Shown: positions 5,559 to 10,866 of the stretch, in pieces
Layout of the letters: every line of letters starts with the position of its first letter
Position numbering within the stretch: the stretch's first letter is position 1
Assembly (NCBI GenBank): GCA_900751815.1
Contig: CAADST010000055.1
Location: 1 to 12,289 of the forward strand
Reading direction: 5' to 3'
DNA from: Bacilli bacterium
GTDB lineage: Bacteria; Bacillota_I; Bacilli_A; RF39; UBA660
DNA: 12,289 nucleotides
The notes under the pieces: model-generated
Told to the model about the DNA's origin: nothing
Databases searched by the model: none
Seen by the model: the letters and a program-made list of their open reading frames with translations, nothing else
Made by a program: the position numbers and the translations under genes

Positions 5559-5906
5559 ACAACCTCCCTAAATTTATGTTGATAAGTTGTTAAAAATCAC
5601 TCTCCGAGGGATGCTATTCCTTCGATGTTTGTCCCTTTTATTGTTTTTTCTAATAAATTGGAATTACTCGAGTTGCGAGAAATTTTATCCCAAGATTACC
5701 CAAGTATAGTATTATATCCGCTATACCAGCGGGAATATTAATAACCACAAATATTGTTATTCCCCCAAACGCCTGCTTCTTCGATGCAGTCGCTCAGACA
5801 ATCTCTATTTCAACATCTTTTCTCTACTCTTTTTGTTTCTTCTTCTACTCTAATTTCACCCCGCTCGCCTGGACCGCTAAGGCGCGAAGACAAGCATGTC
5901 CTCTTT
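5559..5906. other. Structured, GC-richer non-coding stretch between the variable surface gene and ruvA
   Basis: No gene found. It holds several hairpins: 5718-5722/5728-5732 (CCGCT/AGCGG, loop 5), 5731-5737/5758-5764 (GGGAATA/TATTCCC), 5866-5870/5880-5884 (CGCCT/AGGCG) and 5886-5892/5897-5903. On the minus strand a TATAAT (5716-5711) could serve ruvA with a leader of roughly 145 bases, but no good -35 box is seen. A polypyrimidine run on the plus strand lies at about 5801-5860. Its composition is unlike the AT-rich neighbours and it adjoins the GC-rich end of the surface gene, so part of it may have arrived with that segment. Confidence 0.5.
5886..5903. promoter_or_regulatory. Tetraloop hairpin just after the surface gene stop (candidate DGR target-recognition hairpin)
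   Basis: On the minus (coding) strand GAGGACA-TGCT-TGTCTTC: a 7-pair stem including one G-T pair, with a 4-base loop, starting 4 bases after the stop codon. In the Bordetella phage DGR a DNA hairpin with a 4-base loop sits a few bases downstream of the variable repeat and is needed for efficient retrohoming. On the plus strand the same hairpin is followed by five T, so a terminator for plus-strand transcripts is the alternative. Confidence 0.45.
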
Positions 5907-7538
5907 TTAGCTTATTCTGATCGGGTCAGCGGACGAGCCGCTGCCCGATACATATGTTGTGGAAGATGTTAGATAGAAGGACGGCCGCACGGCACTCGCA
6001 GACGCCACAATGTTGACGTCGACATACCCCGCCATATCGACATAGAAGGCACGGATCGAATTCGACGAATTGCTGGCTATTGTCCATTCTGTTGAGCCTA
6101 AATATAGCCAATTTGGACTTGTTTCTGGTTCATAAATGTATAACGCTGTTTTCCAGTAACTATTGCTTGCTGCAAAACCATAGTCACTTACATACATTAA
6201 CCCTATTTTCATACTATCTGTTGTTCCAGTGTTTTCAGCTATATAAAATTCTTTTGGAGTTACAGCAGATGTTGTATAACCACCAACATACCATGTATGA
6301 ACTACTATTTTATTTTGCCATGTACTACTTAATGTATTATAATATGTTGTATTTAGTGTTGTTCTTATATCTGGCTTTGTACTTGAATCCCATGTGTTAC
6401 TATTATCTGAATCCCACGCATAATTTCCATAACTTGTTGATTTGATTAATTTTACTTCTGATCCAAATACTCCTATTATTCGATATAAGTTATCTTCTGG
6501 ACATGTTGCTGCATCTGACCCAAAACATACATAATTATTTGGGTCTGCCCCGGCATATCGATATGAGTTATCTTCAGCACTATTTGCTAAACTACTTGTG
6601 TGGTAATATAATCCATTTGAGCCCTGACTTGTATATAATCCTTTTATATAATCAGCTAATAATGTTCCACTTTCGGTTTCAACACTTGTTGTATATACAC
6701 TTGAATCTACTCCATTGGTATCTTTTACATATACTTTTATTGTATATGTTGTTCCTTTACTTAATCCTGTAAATGTTTTGGTATTACTTGTACTACTTGT
6801 GTATGCACCATTATTTATTGAATAATAGTATGTTGCTACACTATTTGTTCCTCCACTGGCACTTACACTTACACTTAATGAATCTGTTGTTGTACTAGTT
6901 ACCTCTACATTTGTAACACTTGCAAAAGTATAATCTTGTACTTTTGCTGCTACTCCTGCTTTAAATGTTTTATTCATTGTAGATGGATCAGTTACTGATT
7001 CATCTACATATAAATATAAATCATAGTCTTGCTCTTCATCTTTACTTATTCCATTAAAATATATTTTATATATTTTGGAAAAAGTCCCATTTATTCCTGT
7101 ATTTAATTCACTTTGTTCATTACTATTAAAATCTGATAAAGCATTTGTTGCATTACTTAATATTCCTTCAGTTATTATTTCTTTTGTTCCACTTTTAGTT
7201 AATATATAATGAATGTTATTATCTGCTAAAGTATTAGTATTAAGTGTTGCTAAATACAAGCTAAATGCGGTTCTATCACCACAAGAACTTGTTAATGTAA
7301 ATGTATATGGTGTTGTTTGTAATGCTCTATTCTTACTCATTGGATAACTATTTGATAGTTCTACTACAGTATCAGTATCTTTAAGTGTTAAATTAGCACA
7401 AGCATTTAATGATACTTTAGTTTCACTACTTGTTTCATTAATAGGTATCATAAATGAATATGTTACTCCTATTACTACGGTAATTATTATTAAAACTCCT
7501 AATACACATAAAAGTATTATTCTCGTATTTCTTTTCAT
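5907..7538 (-). CDS. Membrane-anchored surface protein with Fn3 domain and a DGR-like variable C-terminal domain
   Basis: The 543 residues comprise a short basic start and one membrane helix (about 7-29), then an extracellular part: a domain of about 40-200 with Cys47 and Cys86, a fibronectin type III-like domain (about 203-287, with SVSASGGTNSVATYYYSI and GLSKGTTYTIKVYV), and a C-terminal domain (about 293-543) with NYVCFGSDAATCPEDNLYRI, LYLGSTEWTIASN and AVRPSFYL. This resembles C-type-lectin/FGE-like ligand-binding domains used as DGR targets. From about residue 484 the DNA changes from AT-rich to about half G+C; codons 500-517 hold only 8 adenines in 54 bases, and residues V500, D501, V506, D507, V508, N509, I510, S513 and S515 all use NNY codons, as expected if AAY template codons were randomised. 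The ATG at 7538 has AGGTGAT just upstream. Ligand unknown. Confidence 0.85.
   Translation of the reverse strand: MKRNTRIILLCVLGVLIIITVVIGVTYSFMIPINETSSETKVSLNACANLTLKDTDTVVELSNSYPMSKNRALQTTPYTFTLTSSCGDRTAFSLYLATLNTNTLADNNIHYILTKSGTKEIITEGILSNATNALSDFNSNEQSELNTGINGTFSKIYKIYFNGISKDEEQDYDLYLYVDESVTDPSTMNKTFKAGVAAKVQDYTFASVTNVEVTSTTTDSLSVSVSASGGTNSVATYYYSINNGAYTSSTSNTKTFTGLSKGTTYTIKVYVKDTNGVDSSVYTTSVETESGTLLADYIKGLYTSQGSNGLYYHTSSLANSAEDNSYRYAGADPNNYVCFGSDAATCPEDNLYRIIGVFGSEVKLIKSTSYGNYAWDSDNSNTWDSSTKPDIRTTLNTTYYNTLSSTWQNKIVVHTWYVGGYTTSAVTPKEFYIAENTGTTDSMKIGLMYVSDYGFAASNSYWKTALYIYEPETSPNWLYLGSTEWTIASNSSNSIRAFYVDMAGYVDVNIVASASAVRPSFYLTSSTTYVSGSGSSADPIRIS
5922..6090 (-). repeat. Putative DGR variable repeat (VR) with GC-rich 3' end
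   Basis: This covers roughly codons 484-539 of the surface protein. The 5' side (in coding sense) is adenine-poor with NNY codons at scattered positions. The 3' side (5922-5947) is very GC-rich, as expected for the initiation-of-mutagenic-homing end, and folds as CGGG-T-CAGCGG / CCGCTGCCCG with a 5-base loop. Boundaries are estimates, because no template repeat, Avd or reverse transcriptase is visible in the window; these would have to be elsewhere. Confidence 0.5.
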
Positions 7539-7556
7539 AGCATCACCTATAATAAA

Positions 7557-7585
7557 ATAATATCATTAATTTAATATTTTTTCAA
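7557..7585 (-). promoter_or_regulatory. Candidate promoter of the surface protein gene
   Basis: Minus strand TTGAAA (7585-7580), 17-base spacer, TATTAT (7562-7557) preceded by TGA (extended -10). The ribosome site AGGTGAT follows about 8 bases after the -10 box. It overlaps the large palindrome at 7558-7602. Confidence 0.45.
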
Positions 7586-7602
7586 TTAAATTAATGATAT
7601 TA
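7558..7602. terminator. 18-bp perfect AT-only palindrome between the toxin remnant and the surface gene
   Basis: Arms 7558-7575 and 7585-7602 are perfect complements around a 9-base centre. It lies 15 bases after the toxin stop and is followed on the minus strand by a loose T-rich run, so it may terminate the toxin-antitoxin operon. It also covers the surface gene promoter, so a regulator site is equally possible. Confidence 0.5.
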
Positions 7603-7616
7603 TATAATATTTTACA

Positions 7617-7900
7617 TTAAAACAATTCACTATGACTTCCAGTATCTACTAATAATAGAATTAAATTATCATAATCATATCTATAAATTAATAACCAATC
7701 TGGTTCAATATGACATTCTCAACAATTTTTATAATATTTATCATTAATTAAGTTGTGATATGAAATTTATAATCCAATTCTTCATTATTAGCAAGTTTAT
7801 TTATCACAAAAATTATTTTATTAATATTTTTCCCTTGCTTTTTCATTTTTTTAAAACTCTTTTTGAAATAGCTAGTATATTTAATTGTATATTTAGTCAT
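7617..7900 (-). pseudogene. Broken YafQ/RelE-type mRNA interferase toxin
   Basis: YafQ toxins cut mRNA on the ribosome. The reading begins MTKYTIKYTSYFKKSFKKMKKQGKN and continues to NEELDYKFH, then shifts frame: CATATCAC in place of an expected CATGATCAC (one G lost) hides the usual HDHxL motif. After correction it reads LINDKYYKNC, an in-frame TGA, then ECHIEPDWLLIYRYDYDN and DTGSHSELF. The TGA replaces the Arg of the conserved RECHIEPDWLLIY motif. With a frameshift and a nonsense codon the toxin is inactive, although the sequence is otherwise well kept, so the loss is probably recent. The ATG at 7900 overlaps the antitoxin end by 8 bases. Confidence 0.85.
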
Positions 7901-8180
7901 CGTTTAATAAAGCCCCTTGTAACTTTTCAATATCATTATATCCAGAAAATTTTTCTGGATTTTTTAAAATATTATCTGCTTCTTTTAATGCTTTTTGTAA
8001 TTTTTTATTAGGTTTTGGATTAACAACTTCAAAAGGAAGACCATCTTTTTTTACAACTTGTCTTAAAAAAATGTTAATTGCTGCACTCATGCTTAATCCT
8101 AGATCATTAAGTATAATTGTAGCTTCTTTTTTAGTTTTACTATCAACTTGCACATTTATTGCACTATTTATATTAGCCAA
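7893..8180 (-). CDS. RelB/DinJ-family antitoxin
   Basis: The 95 residues have a ribbon-helix-helix DNA-binding start (about 2-45: NINSAINVQVDSKTKKEA, then NDLGLSMSAAINIFLRQVV), the FLRQVVKKDGLPFEV motif typical of RelB/DinJ, and a C-terminal toxin-binding tail. It would neutralise the YafQ-type toxin encoded directly after it and repress the operon. The start is put at TTG 8180 because GGAGGTGA (8186-8193) lies 5 bases upstream; starting five codons earlier would place the start inside that ribosome site. The partner toxin is broken, so this is now an orphan antitoxin. Its promoter is at 8208-8236, with an 11-bp triple repeat above it. Confidence 0.88.
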   Translation of the reverse strand: MANINSAINVQVDSKTKKEATIILNDLGLSMSAAINIFLRQVVKKDGLPFEVVNPKPNKKLQKALKEADNILKNPEKFSGYNDIEKLQGALLNDD

Positions 8181-8207
8181 AACAATCACCTCCAAATCAT
8201 CTAATAA

Positions 8208-8236
8208 AATATACCATATTATTTAATAAAAATCAA
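8208..8236 (-). promoter_or_regulatory. Promoter of the antitoxin-toxin operon
   Basis: Minus strand TTGATT (8236-8231), 17-base spacer, TATATT (8213-8208) preceded by TGG (extended -10), about 28 bases before the TTG start. Confidence 0.6.
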
Positions 8237-8241
8237 TTATT

Positions 8242-8274
8242 TTACTACAATGTTACTACAATATTACTACATTA
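8242..8274. repeat. Three tandem 11-bp repeats upstream of the antitoxin promoter
   Basis: TTACTACA recurs at 8242, 8253 and 8264, an exact 11-base period of about one helical turn, ending 5 bases above the -35 box. It may be a binding array for a regulator (the antitoxin or another protein). Confidence 0.6.
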
Positions 8275-8291
8275 TATTATATGTTATTTTT

Positions 8292-9569
8292 TTATTTGTA
8301 TTCATCATCTTTAAATGTAAACATATAATCAAGAATTTGCACTTCATCTCCTGGTTTTGCTCCAAGACGCTCTAATTCATCTTCAATACCCATACCTTTA
8401 AATTTCCGTGCAAACCTTAAAGCTCCTTCATCTTCTTCAAATCTAGTCATTTTAAGTAAAGTTTCAATTTCTTTACCTTTAACTATCCAAATGTCTCCAT
8501 CACGAGTTATAGTATATGGAGCTTTATCAACAAATTTATATAATTTATAATCAGCTTCATTATATAATTTTACTTCAGGGATTTCTTTTAGTTTTTCATT
8601 TAATATATTTATTAAATCATCTATACCAGTATTATTCATACAACTTATTTCAATTACTTCTAAATTAGGATATGCTTTTTTAAATTTTTTCAAATTATCT
8701 TGAGCACTATCTAAATCCATTTTATTAGCAATAACTATTTCTTGTTTTTTCTTTAAAGAACCATTATATTCTTCAATTTCCCTTCTTATTACTTTGTAAT
8801 CTTCAATTGGACTTCTTCCTTCACTAGAACCCATATCAATTACATGAGCAAGGATTTTAGTTCGCATAGCATGACGAAGAAATTCATGACCTAAGCCAAC
8901 ACCAACGCTAGCTCCTTCAATTAAACCAGGAAGGTCTGCAATAACAAAAGAATCACCATTTTTTAGTTTTACTACACCTAGGTTTGGTGATAGTGTTGTA
9001 AAGTGATAAGCGGCAATTTTAGGTTTTGCTGCAGAAATAAGGGATAGAATAGTACTTTTACCAACACTAGGAAGACCAACTAAACCTACATCTGCTAAAA
9101 CTTTTAGTTCTAAATGGACTATTAATTCTTCGCCAGGCTCACCTTTTTCACTAAATTTTGGAGCAGGATTATCATGAGTTGCAAAAGCTTTATTGCCACG
9201 GCCTCCTCTACCACCATGAGCAACAATTACTTCTTCTTCATCAGTGGTCAAATCTGCGATTAATTCATTAGTATCTTTATTCGTTATAGTTGTTCCTGCT
9301 GGTACTTTTATAATTACATCTTCTGCATTCTTACCATATTTATTAGAGCCTTTTCCATTTTCACCCTTATCAGCTTTAATTATTTTTTTATAACTTAAAT
9401 CAATTAAAGTTTTTAAGTTTTTATCAACTTTAAAAATGATATTGGCACCTCTTCCTCCATTACCACCATCCGGTCCTCCCATAGGGACATATTTTTCTCT
9501 TCTGAAAGATGTAGAGCCATCTCCACCAGCTCCGGCAAGTAATTTAATTTCTAATTCATCAACAAACAT
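8292..9569 (-). CDS. obgE: Obg/CgtA GTPase (50S ribosome assembly and stress)
   Basis: Essential GTPase that binds the 50S ribosomal subunit and takes part in ribosome maturation and the stringent response. The 425 residues show all three domains. The glycine-rich Obg domain (1-158) contains LLAGAGGDGSTSFRREKYVP and GGPDGGNGGRG. The G domain (about 159-330) has G1 GLPSVGKS (165-172), switch TT near 191, G3 DLPGLIEGA (212-220), G4 NKMD (282-285) and G5 SCM (309-311). The C-terminal OCT domain (about 350-425) is the form found in Firmicutes. The ATG at 9569 follows AGGTGAT. It is divergent from trmB with a short shared intergenic region. No clear terminator follows; the antitoxin promoter region starts immediately after. 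Confidence 0.97.
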   Translation of the reverse strand: MFVDELEIKLLAGAGGDGSTSFRREKYVPMGGPDGGNGGRGANIIFKVDKNLKTLIDLSYKKIIKADKGENGKGSNKYGKNAEDVIIKVPAGTTITNKDTNELIADLTTDEEEVIVAHGGRGGRGNKAFATHDNPAPKFSEKGEPGEELIVHLELKVLADVGLVGLPSVGKSTILSLISAAKPKIAAYHFTTLSPNLGVVKLKNGDSFVIADLPGLIEGASVGVGLGHEFLRHAMRTKILAHVIDMGSSEGRSPIEDYKVIRREIEEYNGSLKKKQEIVIANKMDLDSAQDNLKKFKKAYPNLEVIEISCMNNTGIDDLINILNEKLKEIPEVKLYNEADYKLYKFVDKAPYTITRDGDIWIVKGKEIETLLKMTRFEEDEGALRFARKFKGMGIEDELERLGAKPGDEVQILDYMFTFKDDEYK

Positions 9570-9587
9570 AGTTCATCACCTAAAAAC

Positions 9588-9596
9588 ATTTTATCA
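9588..9596 (-). promoter_or_regulatory. Candidate extended -10 promoter of obgE
   Basis: Minus strand TGATAAAAT (9596-9588) without a recognisable -35 box. The ribosome site follows 6 bases later. Confidence 0.35.
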
Positions 9597-9603
9597 CAAA
9601 TAA

Positions 9604-9632
9604 TTGTTATTTGGTAGTTATTATGTTAAAAT
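9604..9632 (+). promoter_or_regulatory. Promoter of trmB
   Basis: TTGTTA (9604-9609), 17-base spacer, TAAAAT (9627-9632). Transcription would begin near 9639, at the ribosome site AGGTGAT, giving a leader of about 10 bases. Confidence 0.5.
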
Positions 9633-9649
9633 ATTTTCAGGTGATACAC

Positions 9650-10288
9650 ATGGAATATAATAAAATTAAAAATGCTGAAGAGAAAATAAACAGTAGTAAG
9701 TATTTAATAAAAAATCCCGAAAATTATGAAAATAAATGGCATGATTTATTTCAAAATCATAATCCAATATACTTAGAACTTGGTACTGGTCGTGGGGATT
9801 TTTTATTAAATATGGCTCGTAAATACCCAAATATTAATTTTATTGGTGTTGAAATAAATTTTAGCCAATTAGTAAGAGCTACGCAAATACTAGAGACAAG
9901 TAATCTAAAAAATATTTATTTAATAAATATGGATGCTAGAAATTTAACTAAAGTTTTTGGTAAAGAAATAGATACTATTTATCTAACTTTTTCTGAACCA
10001 TGGCCGAAAAAAAGAGATGAAAGAAATAGATTTACTCATGAATCATATTTAAAAATATATGATCAAATATTTAAAAAAGATAAACATATCATTTTAAAAA
10101 CTGATAATAAAGGGTTGTTCGCCTACTCTCTTGAGAGTTTATCAAAGTATTGGTATATATTTGATACTGTAAGTCTTGATTTACATAATGATGAGAGATG
10201 CATACCAAATATTATGACTGACTTTGAAAAACAATATTTTAAAGAAAGAAGACCAATATATTATTTAGATGCTTATTTTAAAAATTAA
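9650..10288 (+). CDS. trmB: tRNA (guanine-N7-)-methyltransferase
   Basis: Uses S-adenosylmethionine to methylate N7 of G46 in the tRNA variable loop. From the ATG at 9650 it has 212 residues, the usual length. Visible: SAM-binding LELGTGRGDF (42-51), FIGVEINFSQLVRA (about 64-77, the acidic end of strand 2), the family signature LTFSEPWPKKRDERNRFTH (about 112-130), HIILKTDN (146-153) and the C-terminal TDFEKQYFKERRPIYYL (substrate binding). The upstream in-frame ATGs at 9611 and 9623 are rejected: AGGTGAT lies 4 bases before 9650, the residues before it have no family match, and the -10 box would fall inside the longer form. It stands alone on the plus strand between its promoter and a good terminator. 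Confidence 0.95.
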   Translation: MEYNKIKNAEEKINSSKYLIKNPENYENKWHDLFQNHNPIYLELGTGRGDFLLNMARKYPNINFIGVEINFSQLVRATQILETSNLKNIYLINMDARNLTKVFGKEIDTIYLTFSEPWPKKRDERNRFTHESYLKIYDQIFKKDKHIILKTDNKGLFAYSLESLSKYWYIFDTVSLDLHNDERCIPNIMTDFEKQYFKERRPIYYLDAYFKN

Positions 10289-10314
10289 TCACAAATCATT
10301 TGTGATTTTTATTT
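10287..10314 (+). terminator. Intrinsic terminator of trmB
   Basis: AATCACAA (10287-10294) pairs with TTGTGATT (10300-10307), loop ATCAT, then TTT-A-TTT. It overlaps the trmB stop codon. Confidence 0.85.
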
Positions 10315-10321
10315 ACCAAAA

Positions 10322-10420
10322 ATGCATTATATATTACGAAAATTAGAGGAAAATAACACATGTGCAAAAATTGCATATGTGTATTTCAAAGGTAAACAAA
10401 CCTATAAAACAGAATATTAG
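10322..10420 (+). pseudogene. RhuM-family N-terminal remnant 1 with palindrome
   Basis: The reading includes KLEENNTCAKIAYV, FKGKQTYKTEY and then stop. It aligns with about residues 53-77 of the intact RhuM-Fic protein at 10867. The palindrome arms are 10356-10367 and 10371-10382, 11 matches plus one G-T pair. No ribosome site is seen. Confidence 0.5.
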
Positions 10421-10539
10421 TTAAACATATTAGTAACATATATCATGATGAAGAACTAGAAAAGAATTCAACTTGTTCCTTTTTGGAACAAGTTGAACTT
10501 GAGGGCAATAGAAAAGTTACCAAAAGTATAAATTATTAA
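10408..10539 (+). pseudogene. RhuM-family N-terminal remnant 2 with palindrome
   Basis: The reading is VKHISNIYHDEELEKN, then STCSFLEQVELEGNRKV, then TKSINY and stop. HISNIYHDEELEKN matches the RhuM segment before the variable stretch, and EGNRKVTKSINY the segment after it. A perfect 13-bp palindrome (10467-10479/10485-10497, loop TTTTT) covers the codons for STCSFLEQVE. It begins where remnant 1 ends, in another frame. Confidence 0.6.
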
Positions 10540-10549
10540 ATTTTGTTAG

Positions 10550-10705
10550 AAAAAAAGATATAATGAAAATAATAAAAAATTAGAAGAAATGTTAAATACT
10601 ATTGATGAAGATGTATTAGAGTCAAAAGAAAATTTAACTTGTGCAAAAATTGCACAAATTCAAAATAAAGGAAATAGAAAAGCAAAAAGAATTTATTCAT
10701 ATTAA
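10550..10705 (+). pseudogene. RhuM-family N-terminal remnant 3 with palindrome
   Basis: The reading includes KKLEEMLNTIDEDVLESKEN, then LTCAKIAQIQNKGNRKAKR, then IYSY and stop. The palindrome arms TTGTGCAA (10639-10646) and TTGCACAA (10650-10657) flank AAA. The part before TCAKIAQIQ is only loosely RhuM-like. Confidence 0.5.
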
Positions 10706-10794
10706 GTTTAACTAACTAGAAGTCATATCAAATAGTTTACTACAAATTATATATCTTCAACGGAATAAAAATTACAAATATTTTATAATTTTTA

Positions 10795-10823
10795 TTTACT
10801 TATAGTATAGTCAATGTTATAAT
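10795..10823 (+). promoter_or_regulatory. Promoter of the RhuM-Fic gene
   Basis: TTTACT (10795-10800), 17-base spacer, TATAAT (10818-10823), giving a leader of about 37 bases with AAGGAGGT at 10851-10858. A TTGACA at 10823-10828 has no usable -10 box because that would fall in the ribosome site. Confidence 0.55.
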
Positions 10824-10866
10824 TGACATATACAGAATTCAAAATAATAAAAGGAGGTATTGGAAA

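Noticed and set aside
5559..5906. DGR template repeat or reverse transcriptase remnant next to the surface gene
   Set aside because: No stretch here resembles the variable repeat, and no reading frame shows reverse transcriptase or Avd motifs.
5754..6772. Plus-strand open frames at 5754-5972, 6080-6445 and 6503-6772
   Set aside because: They lie opposite the surface protein gene, have no ribosome sites, and give low-complexity translations rich in Leu, Tyr and His. They are shadows of the minus-strand codons.
7558..7602. Invertible promoter switch
   Set aside because: The arms are only 9 bases apart, too close for a usual inverton, and no recombinase gene is nearby.
7617..7900. TGA read as Trp (mycoplasma code) to rescue the toxin
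   Set aside because: The conserved residue there is Arg, a separate frameshift is also needed, and all other genes use TGG for Trp.
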